From Salinisphaera shabanensis E1L3A (GTDB lineage: Bacteria; Pseudomonadota; Gammaproteobacteria; Nevskiales; Salinisphaeraceae), in assembly GCF_000215955.2 (NCBI RefSeq), contig NZ_AFNV02000016.1, positions 1-64,000 of the forward strand: a stretch of 64,000 bases of DNA. The letters run 5' to 3'. A program made the translations under genes and the position numbers. Positions within the stretch are counted from its first letter, which is position 1. Every line of letters starts with the position of its first letter. The notes under the pieces were generated by a model. That model had not been told where the DNA came from and made no database searches. It worked only from the letters and a program-made list of their open reading frames with translations. Of the stretch, positions 9,017 to 20,622 are shown piece after piece.

Positions 9017-10156
9017 ATGGCGAACCGCGATTACTACGAAGTCCTCGGCGTTTCGAAAGGGGCGTCCAAGGACGAAATCAAGAAAGCCTATCGCCGGCTG
9101 GCGATGAAAAACCATCCGGATCGCAATCCGGATGACGCTGACGCCGAAGCGCGTTTCAAGGAAGCTTCTGAAGCCTACGAGGTGCTCTCGGACGACCAGA
9201 AGCGTCAGGCCTATGATCAGTTCGGTCATGCCGGGCTGGGTGGCGCGGCCGGTGGCGGCGGCTTTGGTGGCGGCGGCGCCGGTGGTTTCGGCGATATCTT
9301 CGGCGATATCTTCTCCGATATCTTTGGCGGTGGCATGGGCGGCGGTGGCCGTCAGCGTGCCTCGCGCGGCGCCGACCTGCGCTACGACCTGGATCTCGAT
9401 CTGGAAACCGCAATCGGCGGTGATACGGTCGAAATCCGTATCCCCACGCTCGATCAATGCGATGCCTGCGATGGCAGCGGCGCGGAGAAGGATTCGCCGG
9501 TCGATACCTGTTCCACCTGCCAGGGTGTCGGCCAGGTCCGGATTCAACAGGGCTTCCTGTCGATCCAGCAAAGTTGTCCGGATTGTCACGGCAGCGGCAA
9601 GAAGATCCGCAACCCGTGCAAGAAATGCGGCGGCGAAGGCCGTGTGCAGTCTTCGAAGACGCTATCGGTCAAGGTGCCGCCGGGCGTGGACAACGGCGAT
9701 CGCATCCGTCTGTCCGGCGAAGGCGAAGCCGGCGAGATGGGCGGCCCGTCGGGCGATCTGTATGTCCAGATCAACGTCAAGCCGCACGAATTCTTCGAAC
9801 GCGACGGCAACAATCTGCGCGCCAACGTGCCGGTCGATATGATCACGGCCGCGCTCGGCGGCGATATCGACGTGCCCACGCTCAATGGCAAAGTCAGCCT
9901 GCGTATTCCTGCAGAAACCCAGTCGGGTAAGACCTTCCGTCTGCGCGGCAAGGGTGTGCAATCGGTCCGTACCTCGGCACCGGGCGATTTGTTGTGCAAG
10001 GTGTCGGTGGAAACGCCGGTCAATCTCAATGCCAAGCAGAAGAAGCTGTTGGAAGAGTTTCGTGACAGTCTCGAAAACAGCGGCCGTAGCCATAGTCCCG
10101 CCACCAGTTCCTGGCTGGACAAGGCCAAGCGCTTTTTCAACGAGCATCTCGGCTAG
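9017..10156 (+). CDS. dnaJ: Chaperone protein DnaJ (Hsp40)
   Basis: DnaJ delivers substrates to DnaK and stimulates its ATPase. The 379-residue protein is a type I J-protein: J domain at the N-terminus with the HPD triad (NHPDRNPDD), a Gly/Phe-rich linker at about residues 75-115, a zinc-binding domain with four repeats ([32 protein letters not shown]), and C-terminal substrate-binding beta domains. Length and order are typical. It follows dnaK by 79 bases, with a hairpin terminator in between. Confidence 0.98.
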   Translation: MANRDYYEVLGVSKGASKDEIKKAYRRLAMKNHPDRNPDDADAEARFKEASEAYEVLSDDQKRQAYDQFGHAGLGGAAGGGGFGGGGAGGFGDIFGDIFSDIFGGGMGGGGRQRASRGADLRYDLDLDLETAIGGDTVEIRIPTLDQCDACDGSGAEKDSPVDTCSTCQGVGQVRIQQGFLSIQQSCPDCHGSGKKIRNPCKKCGGEGRVQSSKTLSVKVPPGVDNGDRIRLSGEGEAGEMGGPSGDLYVQINVKPHEFFERDGNNLRANVPVDMITAALGGDIDVPTLNGKVSLRIPAETQSGKTFRLRGKGVQSVRTSAPGDLLCKVSVETPVNLNAKQKKLLEEFRDSLENSGRSHSPATSSWLDKAKRFFNEHLG

Positions 10157-10186
10157 ACGAGCCAATCGCACAGGGATAGGTACGCC

Positions 10187-10999
10187 ATGACGACACGCGT
10201 AGCAATCAATGGCGCCGCTGGGCGCATGGGGCGGGAGCTGGTCATCGCCTGTCAGCGTAACGAGGCGCTGACCCTGGCCGCGGCCTTTGAGGCGCCGGAG
10301 AGTCCGGCGCTCGGCCAGGATGCCGGGCGTTTGGCCCTCGGTGAAGATCTCGACGTGGTGATCGCCAGCGCTGCCGAGCGCGATGCGTCGACGTTCGATG
10401 TGCTGGTGGACTTCACGCGGCCGGAGCCGTGTCTGGCCGCGCTTGCTGACTGTGTGGCGGGCAACGCCGCGATGGTGATCGGCACGACCGGTTTCGACGA
10501 TACGCAGCTCGATCAGTTGAACGATGCGGCCACCAAGATACCGGTCGTATTCGCGCCGAACTTCAGCGCGGGCGTGAACTTGACGCTGAAGCTGCTTGAA
10601 ACTGCAGCGAAAGCGTTAGGCGACGACTTCGATATTGAAGTCATCGAGGCGCACCATCGGCACAAGGTCGATGCGCCGTCGGGTACTGCGCTTCGTATTG
10701 GCGAAGTGCTGGCTGATGCCACGGGTCGGGATCTGGGCGAGTGCGCGGTCTATGCCCGCGAAGGACACACGGGCGAGCGCGAGCGCAAGACGATCGGCTT
10801 CCAGACGATTCGCGGTGGCGATATCGTCGGCGAGCACACGGTGCTTTTTGCGGGCGAAGGCGAGCGCGTCGAGATCACCCACAAGGCATCGTCGCGCCAG
10901 ACCTTTGCCGGTGGCGCAATGCGTGCAGCGGCCTGGGTGGCCGCACAGACTGCCGGTCGTTACGACATGAACGATGTGCTCGGGCTCGATCACGATTGA
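10187..10999 (+). CDS. dapB: 4-hydroxy-tetrahydrodipicolinate reductase
   Basis: DapB catalyses the second committed step of diaminopimelate and lysine synthesis with NAD(P)H. The 270-residue product starts with the nucleotide-binding [12 protein letters not shown] loop and has the substrate-binding signature [16 protein letters not shown] in the middle and [20 protein letters not shown] near the end. It precedes carA, the same order as in Pseudomonas. The pathway begins from aspartate semialdehyde, which is also the branch point for ectoine made by the ect genes 5 kb downstream; that metabolic link is known, but the proximity may be chance. Confidence 0.97.
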   Translation: MTTRVAINGAAGRMGRELVIACQRNEALTLAAAFEAPESPALGQDAGRLALGEDLDVVIASAAERDASTFDVLVDFTRPEPCLAALADCVAGNAAMVIGTTGFDDTQLDQLNDAATKIPVVFAPNFSAGVNLTLKLLETAAKALGDDFDIEVIEAHHRHKVDAPSGTALRIGEVLADATGRDLGECAVYAREGHTGERERKTIGFQTIRGGDIVGEHTVLFAGEGERVEITHKASSRQTFAGGAMRAAAWVAAQTAGRYDMNDVLGLDHD

Positions 11000-11005
11000 C
11001 GAAAC

Positions 11006-11034
11006 TGGTCGCGCGCCATTCAAGCGGCTATAAT
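11006..11034 (+). promoter_or_regulatory. Probable carA promoter (-10 TATAAT)
   Basis: A perfect TATAAT at 11029-11034 lies in the 108-base gap before carA. The hexamer 17 bases upstream (TGGTCG, about 11006-11011) is a poor -35, so the promoter may depend on an activator or on the -10 alone. Transcription would start about 65 bases before carA. Confidence 0.5.
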
Positions 11035-11107
11035 CCGGCGCCGCCTGCGCCCGGATTCGTTTAGCGAAGCCCGGTGCGTCCCGAACCCACGAATCCTGGA
11101 GGCCTTG

Positions 11108-12238
11108 TTGCGCCCTAAAGCTGTGCTCGCGCTCGAAGACGGTAGCCTGTTTCACGGTCGTGCAATCGGTGCCCTCGGCACGACGGTGGGCGAGGTCGTG
11201 TTCAACACGGCCATGACCGGCTATCAGGAAATCCTCACCGATCCCTCGTATCGGCAGCAGATGGTCACTCTGACCTATCCGCATGTCGGCAATACCGGTG
11301 CCAACCCCGAAGATATCGAATCCGACCGCGTGCAAGCGGCCGGCTTGATTATTCGCGAAGTGCCACGTGCGCAAAGTAACTGGCGCGCTTCGAGTGGCCT
11401 GATCGAATATCTCGAGGACAATGGTGTGGTCGGCATCGGCGATATCGACACGCGCCGCCTGACGCGCGTTCTGCGTGAAAAAGGCGCACAGAATGGCTGC
11501 ATCATTACCGGCGACGCGATCGACGCCGACGAGGCGCTCGCTAAAGCCCGTGCCTTCCCCGGCTTGAAGGGCGCGGATCTGGCTGCGGCTGCCGGCACGA
11601 CCGAGATCTACGCTTGGGACGAGCCCAGCTGGGTCGGGCCCAACGATGCCCATGAGGCCGCTCCTGCGGCTTACCACGTGGCGGTTTACGACTACGGCGT
11701 CAAATACAATATCCTGCGGCGTCTGGTCGACTGCGGCGCGAAGGTCACGGTGGTGCCGCCGCGCACGCCGGTCGCCGACGTAATGGAAATGGGCGTGGAC
11801 GGCGTCCTGTTGGCCAACGGCCCGGGTGATCCGGAACCCTGCGATTACGCGATTGCGACGTGCCGCGAGCTGATAGAACGCGGATTTCCCACGTTGGGTA
11901 TCTGCCTGGGGCACCAGATCATGGGGCTGGCCGCCGGCGGTAAGAGCCTGAAGATGAAGTTCGGTCATCACGGCGCGAATCATCCGGTTCAGGATATCGA
12001 CACGGGCGAAGTGCTGATCAGCAGTCAGAATCACGGCTTTGCGATCGATGAGGCGAGCCTGCCCGATACCGCACGCGTGACCCATCGATCGCTGTTCGAC
12101 GGTTCGCTGCAAGGCATCGAGATCGTCGGCAAGCCGGTGTTTTCGTTCCAGGGTCACCCGGAAGCGAGTCCCGGGCCGCATGATGTGGCGCCGATCTTCG
12201 AGCGTTTTATCCGCGCGATGGATGCCGCCAAGGCTTGA
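11108..12238 (+). CDS. carA: Carbamoyl-phosphate synthase small subunit
   Basis: CarA is the glutaminase subunit that supplies ammonia to CarB for carbamoyl phosphate, used in arginine and pyrimidine synthesis. The 376-residue product has the N-terminal CPSase domain ([14 protein letters not shown]) and a class I glutamine amidotransferase domain with the nucleophile in [15 protein letters not shown] and the His-Glu pair in [11 protein letters not shown]. Two TTG codons stand in tandem; the second (11108) is five bases after GGAGG and is preferred, the first (11105) is only two bases after it. A TTG start is also known for carA of Escherichia coli. No ATG is available at this end. Confidence 0.96.
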   Translation: MRPKAVLALEDGSLFHGRAIGALGTTVGEVVFNTAMTGYQEILTDPSYRQQMVTLTYPHVGNTGANPEDIESDRVQAAGLIIREVPRAQSNWRASSGLIEYLEDNGVVGIGDIDTRRLTRVLREKGAQNGCIITGDAIDADEALAKARAFPGLKGADLAAAAGTTEIYAWDEPSWVGPNDAHEAAPAAYHVAVYDYGVKYNILRRLVDCGAKVTVVPPRTPVADVMEMGVDGVLLANGPGDPEPCDYAIATCRELIERGFPTLGICLGHQIMGLAAGGKSLKMKFGHHGANHPVQDIDTGEVLISSQNHGFAIDEASLPDTARVTHRSLFDGSLQGIEIVGKPVFSFQGHPEASPGPHDVAPIFERFIRAMDAAKA

Positions 12239-12341
12239 TCCGAACTTGAGGCGATGCCTGATGTTTCGCCTGTAAGTAATTGATTTAGGCGCGTTCGAGT
12301 CTTCGAAGCGATCGCGCATGCCAGTCTAAAGAGCAATCGCC

Positions 12342-15566
<3,225 letters not shown>

Positions 15567-15622
15567 CTCTGATTTCGGGGATACGGGTTAGGGCGCAATC
15601 CCGCGCTACGATGGGCGATACG

Positions 15623-15647
15623 CGCCGGCCGCTCTTGCCGGCCGGCG
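15623..15647. repeat. GC-rich inverted repeat downstream of carB
   Basis: An 8-bp perfect inverted repeat (15623-15630 with 15640-15647) has a 9-base loop and lies 57 bases after carB. No T-run follows, so it could be a weak terminator, an mRNA stabiliser, or an operator of the ect promoter 50 bases on. Confidence 0.4.
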
Positions 15648-15699
15648 TGTTACCTGACGCTGGCGCTGAACTTGGCCCGAAAAAAGTCTGCGAACTCGG

Positions 15700-15705
15700 T
15701 ATAAT
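15700..15705 (+). promoter_or_regulatory. -10 box of the putative ect promoter
   Basis: A perfect TATAAT stands at 15700-15705, 30 bases before the proposed ectA start. No good -35 hexamer lies at 16-18 bases; the nearest TTGGCC is 22 bases upstream. Such a -10-only arrangement fits a sigma-S-type or activator-dependent promoter, which would suit osmotic induction, but this is inference. The predicted start of transcription is near 15712, giving an mRNA leader of only about 23 bases. Confidence 0.5.
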
Positions 15706-15734
15706 GTGCGCAAACCAAAACCTCAACGAAAGCT

Positions 15735-16277
15735 ATTAGCGACCAAAATTCTGCAAACGACGTCCGGTTTCGGCCGCCCCGCAAGGAAGACGGCGCCGGC
15801 ATTCTCCGACTCGTGCACGACCTTGGCGTGCTCGATGTGAACTCCGCCTATGCCTATATGCTCATCGGCGAGCATCATGCGGCCACGAGCGTGGTTGCCG
15901 AGCTCGACGGCGAACTGGTCGGGTTCATCACTGCCTATATCCTGCCGGCCCAGCCCGAGATCGTGTTTGTCTGGCAAGTCGGCGTGGCCGAAGCCGGCCG
16001 AGGCCGCGGTCTGGCCACGCGCATGCTCTTCGAAATACTCGAGCGCGATGCGTGCGAAAACGTGCGCTATCTAGATACGACGATCGGGCCGACCAACGAC
16101 CCCTCGATCGCGTTGTTCCGCGGCTTGGCGCGACGCCTTGAAGCCGACATCGACGAAAGCGAGCTGTTTTCCAGCGAAATGTTCGGTGATTTCGACGACG
16201 AGCCGCACGAACCGGAAATTCTGTTCCGCATCGGCCCGTTCGACCGCGCGAGCGTTATCGCGCACGACACCGAATAA
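15735..16277 (+). CDS. ectA: L-2,4-diaminobutyrate N-gamma-acetyltransferase EctA
   Basis: EctA acetylates 2,4-diaminobutyrate with acetyl-CoA, the second step of ectoine synthesis. It is a GNAT-fold enzyme; the product shows VRFRPPRKEDG near the N-terminus, LDVNSAYAYM, VVAELDGELVGFITAY, and the acetyl-CoA loop around FVWQVGVAEAGRGRGLATRM. The start is a problem: from the stop at 15702 to 15813 this frame has no ATG, GTG or TTG. GTG at 15813 would remove about 26 residues that are conserved in the family. I propose the ATT at 15735 (180 residues, preceded by a weak GAAAG), a rare but known bacterial start codon; a sequence error is the alternative. It heads ectABC and lies 67 bases before ectB. 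Confidence 0.9.
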   Translation: MSDQNSANDVRFRPPRKEDGAGILRLVHDLGVLDVNSAYAYMLIGEHHAATSVVAELDGELVGFITAYILPAQPEIVFVWQVGVAEAGRGRGLATRMLFEILERDACENVRYLDTTIGPTNDPSIALFRGLARRLEADIDESELFSSEMFGDFDDEPHEPEILFRIGPFDRASVIAHDTE

Positions 16278-16344
16278 GATCGCCTGGCCGCTTGCCTTAC
16301 GGCCGCAGGTCATCAATTATCCGAGCAAACGCTTAGGAGTATTT

Positions 16345-17622
16345 ATGGAAACCATCAATCGTCTCGAATCGGAAGTGCGCGGCTATGTACGCGGCTTCCC
16401 GACGGTCTTCACGACCGCCAAGGGCAATCGCATGACCAACCAGGAAGGCGAGGTCTATCTCGACTTCTTCGGCGGCGCCGGCGCGCTCAACTATGGTCAC
16501 AACGACGAAGTGATGAAAGCCGCGCTGATGGAATACATCCAGGGCGACAACATCTGTCATGGCCTGGACATGGCCACGGCCGAGAAGATCAATTTCCTCG
16601 AAACGTTCGATGAAGTGATCATGAAGCCGCGCGGCATGGACTATAAGATCCAGTTCCCCGGGCCGACGGGCACCAACGCGGTGGAAGCCGCATTGAAGAT
16701 TGCGCGCAAGGTCAAAGGTCGCAGCGGCATTCTGTGCTTCACCGACGGCTACCATGGCATGACGCTGGGTGCGCTGGCTGTGACGGGTAACTCGGCCAAG
16801 CGTGGCGGTGCCGGCGTGAATCTGGCGGACACGCACTCGGTGCCGTTCTGCGATTATTTCCGCGATGGCCGCGATACCGCGGCTGATCTTGAATACATGG
16901 TCAAGGATGGCTCCAGCGGTCTCGAAAAGCCGGCTGCGGTGATCCTCGAGACCGTGCAGGGCGAGGGCGGCATCAACGTGGCCAGTGACGAATGGCTGCG
17001 CGAGATCGAGCGTATCTGTCGCGAGAACGACATGCTGCTGATCGTGGACGATATCCAGGCGGGGGTGGGTCGTACCGGCCCGTTCTTCTCGTTCGAGCCG
17101 TCGGGCATCAAGCCGGACATCATTACCGTGTCCAAGTCCCTGTCGGGCTTCGGCCTGCCGCTGGCGATCACGATGATCCGCCCGGATCTGGATATCTGGG
17201 AGCCGGGCGAACACAACGGTACGTTCCGTGGTAACAACCACGCCTTCGTAACCGCCGTCGCGGCGCTCAACCACTACTGGCGCGACGATGCCTTCGAGAA
17301 AGAAATCCTGCGCAAGGGCGAATACATGCGCAAGCGCCTGAACGAGATCGTCGACAGTCATCCCGGCTTCAATGCCGAGGTGCGCGGTCGTGGCATGTTC
17401 ATCGGTGTCGACTGTGAAAACGCCGACCTTGCCGACGAAGTCGCCGCCGAATGCTTCAAGCACAAACTGTTGTTGGAAACAGCCGGACCGCGCGACAGCG
17501 TGATCAAGTTCATGCAGGCCGTGAACACCAGCGACGCCGACATCGACGAAGGGCTGGACATCGTTGCCACTGCACTGCAGACCGTGCTCGAAAAACACGG
17601 CCTGACCCAGGGCGCGGCCTGA
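16345..17622 (+). CDS. ectB: Diaminobutyrate-2-oxoglutarate transaminase EctB
   Basis: EctB converts aspartate semialdehyde to L-2,4-diaminobutyrate using glutamate, the first step of ectoine synthesis. It is a class III PLP aminotransferase of 425 residues, the usual length. Visible landmarks are PGPTGTNAVEAALKIARK (phosphate-binding region, about 106-123), DGYHGMTLGALAVTGN, VDDIQAGVGRTG (PLP-ring Asp, about 235) and SKSLSGFGLPLAI with the Schiff-base Lys264. The ATG at 16345 follows an AGGAG ribosome site by 5 bases. It stands between ectA and ectC in the canonical order. Confidence 0.98.
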   Translation: METINRLESEVRGYVRGFPTVFTTAKGNRMTNQEGEVYLDFFGGAGALNYGHNDEVMKAALMEYIQGDNICHGLDMATAEKINFLETFDEVIMKPRGMDYKIQFPGPTGTNAVEAALKIARKVKGRSGILCFTDGYHGMTLGALAVTGNSAKRGGAGVNLADTHSVPFCDYFRDGRDTAADLEYMVKDGSSGLEKPAAVILETVQGEGGINVASDEWLREIERICRENDMLLIVDDIQAGVGRTGPFFSFEPSGIKPDIITVSKSLSGFGLPLAITMIRPDLDIWEPGEHNGTFRGNNHAFVTAVAALNHYWRDDAFEKEILRKGEYMRKRLNEIVDSHPGFNAEVRGRGMFIGVDCENADLADEVAAECFKHKLLLETAGPRDSVIKFMQAVNTSDADIDEGLDIVATALQTVLEKHGLTQGAA

Positions 17623-17630
17623 TAAACACT

Positions 17631-17652
17631 GAACGTTAATACGCCGAACGTT
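17631..17652 (+). repeat. Direct GAACGTT repeats between ectB and ectC
   Basis: Two identical heptamers GAACGTT occur at 17631-17637 and 17646-17652, 15 bases apart, in the 85-base ectB-ectC gap. They could be a protein-binding site or chance; no function is known to me. Confidence 0.3.
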
Positions 17653-17707
17653 GTCATATACAGCGCAAGAGCGTACAAATCGTTCGACCCACTATTAAGG
17701 AGATTGC

Positions 17708-18097
17708 ATGAAAATCGTCCGTACCGAAGACCTGCGTGGTACCGACCGCGAAGTCATCAGCGATGATGGCTGGACCAGCGTTCGCTGGTTGCTCAAGAGT
17801 GACGGCATGGGTTTCTCGTTTCACGAGACGACGTTCCCGCCGGGCCTCGAATTCGACATGTGGTACAAGCACCACCTCGAAGCCGTGTTCTGCTACAAGG
17901 GCGAAGGCACGCTCGTGAACCGGGACACCGGCGAAGAGCACAAAATCGAGCCGGGCACTGTCTATGCGCTCGACAATCACGACAAGCATACGCTCAAGGC
18001 CAAGACCGAGCTGAAGCTGGTCTGTGCCTTCAACCCGCCGGTCACGGGTCGTGAGACCCACGACGCGGACGGCGCTTACGTGCCGCCGGAAGACTGA
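17708..18097 (+). CDS. ectC: L-ectoine synthase EctC
   Basis: EctC closes the ring of N-gamma-acetyl-diaminobutyrate to give the compatible solute ectoine. The 129-residue protein is a small cupin: MKIVRTEDLRGTDREV, WTSVRWLLKSDGMGFSFHET, then EAVFCYKGEGTLVNRDTGE and GTVYALDNHDKHTLKA, which include the metal-ligand and substrate residues of the family. An AAGGAG site is 6 bases before the ATG. It ends the operon, with a strong terminator 38 bases later. No ectD (hydroxylase), ask_ect or ectR gene is adjacent, so hydroxyectoine synthesis cannot be concluded from this locus. Confidence 0.98.
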   Translation: MKIVRTEDLRGTDREVISDDGWTSVRWLLKSDGMGFSFHETTFPPGLEFDMWYKHHLEAVFCYKGEGTLVNRDTGEEHKIEPGTVYALDNHDKHTLKAKTELKLVCAFNPPVTGRETHDADGAYVPPED

Positions 18098-18132
18098 TTA
18101 CGCGTCCTTAGCGCGTATCCAGTACGGGTAGG

Positions 18133-18165
<33 letters not shown>

Positions 18166-18196
18166 GTGGTCGCTGGCGGCGCAGCGCGGTTCAGCT

Positions 18197-18508
18197 TCAG
18201 ACGGTGAGGCCGCCGACAAATGCGCCGAGCAGCAAGGGCAGGCTCTGTACCACGATAAGAATGAACAGGCCGGCGCTCGCAATGATGCCGATCAGCGGCA
18301 GTCCGGCCAGTGCGGTACCAAAACCCACCAGTACGAAACACAACACAGCCGCCGGCAACACCGCAGCCAACAGGCCGCCGCCGGCGCTGCCGGCCGTGCG
18401 CCCGCCGACAAAGCCGGCTATCAGCGGCCCAAGCAGAGGCAGCCAGAACAGCAGTAGAGAGAGAACGGCCATCCAGATCATGGCCATGACGATACTGCCT
18501 TGTTTCAT
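18197..18508 (-). CDS. Small hypothetical membrane protein
   Basis: I do not recognise this 103-residue protein. It is almost wholly hydrophobic, with about three to four predicted membrane helices and many glycines ([20 protein letters not shown]), and a basic residue only near the GGRTAG turn. The start ATG at 18508 follows AAGGA by a suitable spacing, which supports it as a real gene. It faces the ectC terminator and is divergent from queH. The glycine-rich pattern recalls small DUF-type membrane proteins of unknown role. A link to osmotic adaptation is possible because of position only. Confidence 0.65.
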   Translation of the reverse strand: MKQGSIVMAMIWMAVLSLLLFWLPLLGPLIAGFVGGRTAGSAGGGLLAAVLPAAVLCFVLVGFGTALAGLPLIGIIASAGLFILIVVQSLPLLLGAFVGGLTV

Positions 18509-18591
18509 TCGGTCTTATCCTTTCTTGCATGGACGAACGCCGGTCAAAACCGGACAATGGCGCCGATTATCGCATCCTCGCGCCAACACTC

Positions 18592-19320
18592 ATGAATCGT
18601 TATAGTCTCGACAACTACGAGCGTCCCGAACTCGTGCCGCCGCAGAGCGACGCCAAGCTGCTCATGCATTCGTGCTGTGCGCCGTGTGCCGGCGAAGTGC
18701 TGGCTGCAGTAAAGACCTCCGGCATCGATGTGACGGTGTATTTCTACAACCCGAATATCCATCCGGTACAGGAATACGAAATGCGCAAGGCGGAAGATAT
18801 CCGCTATTGCGAGGAACTCGGTATTCCGCATATCGACGGCGATTACGACACCGATAACTGGTTCGACCGAATTCGCGGGTTGGAAAACGAGCCCGAGCGC
18901 GGTCGCCGCTGCACAGTCTGTTTCGACATGCGCTTCGAACGCACCGCGCTGTATGCCGCTGAGAACGGCTACGGGCTGGTTTCCAGCACGCTGGGCATCT
19001 CGCGCTGGAAGAATATGGCGCAGATCAATGAAGCCGGCGTGCGCGCGGCCAATCGCTACGACGATGTCACCTACTGGACACTCAACTGGCGTAAGCAGGG
19101 CGGTGCGGCGCGCATGATCGAGATCGCCAAGCGCGAGGCTTTCTATCAGCAGGAATACTGCGGTTGTGTCTATAGTCTGCGCGATACCAATCGCCATCGA
19201 AGCGCCGCCGGACGCCCGCGTATTCAGAAAGGCGTGAAGTTCTACGGCCGCGAAGCGATTCAGAGTGCGAACGTACCCGGGCGTGGCGAGTACCCCGCGC
19301 TCAATCGGCGTTCGGACTAA
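18592..19320 (+). CDS. queH: Epoxyqueuosine reductase QueH
   Basis: QueH (DUF208) reduces epoxyqueuosine to queuosine in tRNA, replacing the non-homologous QueG. The product, about 242 residues, has the family cysteine set: [11 protein letters not shown] (Cys28, 29 and 32), [10 protein letters not shown] around residue 105, and [10 protein letters not shown] near residue 190, which ligate an iron-sulfur cluster and a neighbouring metal. Other family segments are [17 protein letters not shown] and [15 protein letters not shown]. The start is uncertain: ATG at 18592 is chosen because it gives [12 protein letters not shown] shortly before the first motif; ATG at 18529 would add 21 residues. Neither has a clear ribosome site. 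The queF gene at 54.1 kb belongs to the same pathway. Confidence 0.93.
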   Translation: MNRYSLDNYERPELVPPQSDAKLLMHSCCAPCAGEVLAAVKTSGIDVTVYFYNPNIHPVQEYEMRKAEDIRYCEELGIPHIDGDYDTDNWFDRIRGLENEPERGRRCTVCFDMRFERTALYAAENGYGLVSSTLGISRWKNMAQINEAGVRAANRYDDVTYWTLNWRKQGGAARMIEIAKREAFYQQEYCGCVYSLRDTNRHRSAAGRPRIQKGVKFYGREAIQSANVPGRGEYPALNRRSD

Positions 19321-19336
19321 AAACCCGCGGCTGTTC

Positions 19337-19367
19337 GCTGTCGCGCGACGCATCCGCGCGCGACAGC
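19337..19367. repeat. 11-bp inverted repeat between queH and the CDF gene
   Basis: Perfect 11-bp arms (19337-19347 and 19357-19367) with a 9-base loop form a very stable GC-rich hairpin. No T-run follows. It ends 20 bases before a TATAAT, so it may terminate queH or act as an operator for the downstream gene. Confidence 0.55.
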
Positions 19368-19398
19368 ATGAACACCCGTGCCCGACTATAATTGCGCC

Positions 19399-20580
19399 AT
19401 GACCCGCCCCCATGTGCATTCGGCCGCCGCGCATCGGCAAGCGCGTTCGGATTTCAGCGCCAAGCGCCGTGCGACTATCGTGGGCGCGTTGGTGAACCTG
19501 CCGCTGGCCTTGATCAAAATCGTGGTCGGCGTGATCGGGCATTCGCAGTCGCTCATTGCCGACGGCGTACATTCGGCCGCCGATCTAATCAGCGACGCCG
19601 TTGTGCTCGGCGCCGTTCAAATGGGTATGCAGCAGGCCGATCGCGATCACCCGTATGGGCATGCGCGCATGGAAACAGCGGCCACGTCGCTGGTTTCGCT
19701 GTTCCTGCTGATTACCGCTGGCGCGCTGGCCTATGACGGCATAAGCCATCTGGCGGCCGAAGAGTCGACTAGGCCGCCGACCCTACTCGCACTGGCGGTG
19801 GCGCTGTTGTCGCTGGTTCTCAAGGAGGGGTTGTTCTGGTACACGCTGCGTGTCGCGCGACGAGCCAAATCACAACTCATCGAGGCGAACGCCTGGCATC
19901 ATCGCAGCGATGCGTTATCGTCGATCGCGGCCCTGGTCGCTATCGGTGGCGCGATGCTTGGCTACCCGGCGCTGGATGCGCTCGGCGCGATTCTGATTGG
20001 CTTGATGCTTGCGTTCATTGGTGTGCGCTACGGCTGGCAGAGCTTTCGCGAACTGGTGGATACAGGCCTCAAGGACGACCGTATTCAGGTCGTGCGCGAA
20101 CAGATCGCCACCGTGCCCGGCGTGCGGCATATGCGTCGCCTGCGTACGCGCACGATGGGCGGACACGATGCGTTTGCTGATGTCGGCGTCTTTGTCGATC
20201 CGTATGTGAGTCTGACCGAAGCGCATCGCATCAGCGAGGCAATTACATCGCGGCTCGTTCGTCATGTCGATGAAATCGCCGACATCTGCGTGCATATCGA
20301 GCCGGACGGGCATGCGGATTCGGATGCGGCGCATGCGTTGCCGCTACGGGAACAGATCCTGCCGGAACTCGAAGATGCGTGGTCAACACTGCCTGCAGCA
20401 GAGGATATTCAGCGGGTAACGCTCCACTATCTGGACGACATTATCGAAGTCGAGATTCAACTGCCGCTTTCACGCGTGCGCTTTCACGAGCGCGAGCAGG
20501 CCGCGTTCGATGCCGTGGCCCGCGATATTCCTGCGATCTCGGAGATCCGCCTTTTATACGGCGCGCCAACACGCACATGA
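19399..20580 (+). CDS. Cation diffusion facilitator family transporter
   Basis: A predicted proton-coupled efflux carrier for a divalent metal (zinc, iron or manganese) in the inner membrane, 393 residues. Six membrane helices are expected; the metal site residues appear in helix 2 (SLIADGVHSAADLISD, with Asp55, His58, Asp62) and helix 5 (AWHHRSDALSSI). The HPYGHARMET segment after helix 2 is a CDF hallmark. The soluble C-terminal domain is longer than in the basic family and seems to hold a second ferredoxin-like repeat from about residue 300. A TATAAT at 19387-19392 is only 6 bases before the ATG, so the message may be leaderless; a GTG at 19378 in frame is the alternative. Confidence 0.9.
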   Translation: MTRPHVHSAAAHRQARSDFSAKRRATIVGALVNLPLALIKIVVGVIGHSQSLIADGVHSAADLISDAVVLGAVQMGMQQADRDHPYGHARMETAATSLVSLFLLITAGALAYDGISHLAAEESTRPPTLLALAVALLSLVLKEGLFWYTLRVARRAKSQLIEANAWHHRSDALSSIAALVAIGGAMLGYPALDALGAILIGLMLAFIGVRYGWQSFRELVDTGLKDDRIQVVREQIATVPGVRHMRRLRTRTMGGHDAFADVGVFVDPYVSLTEAHRISEAITSRLVRHVDEIADICVHIEPDGHADSDAAHALPLREQILPELEDAWSTLPAAEDIQRVTLHYLDDIIEVEIQLPLSRVRFHEREQAAFDAVARDIPAISEIRLLYGAPTRT

Positions 20581-20622
20581 ACGCGGGCCTGCACTGGGCC
20601 GGCAGTTGCGCGTCAACAGGCC

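Noticed and set aside
10616-12319. A 567-residue minus-strand frame opposite dapB and carA
   Set aside because: Both plus-strand genes are intact and conserved; the frame crosses two genes and has no motif.
15704-15739. An 11-codon ORF as an ectA leader peptide
   Set aside because: Its ATG lies inside the -10 box, so a transcript from that promoter would not contain it.
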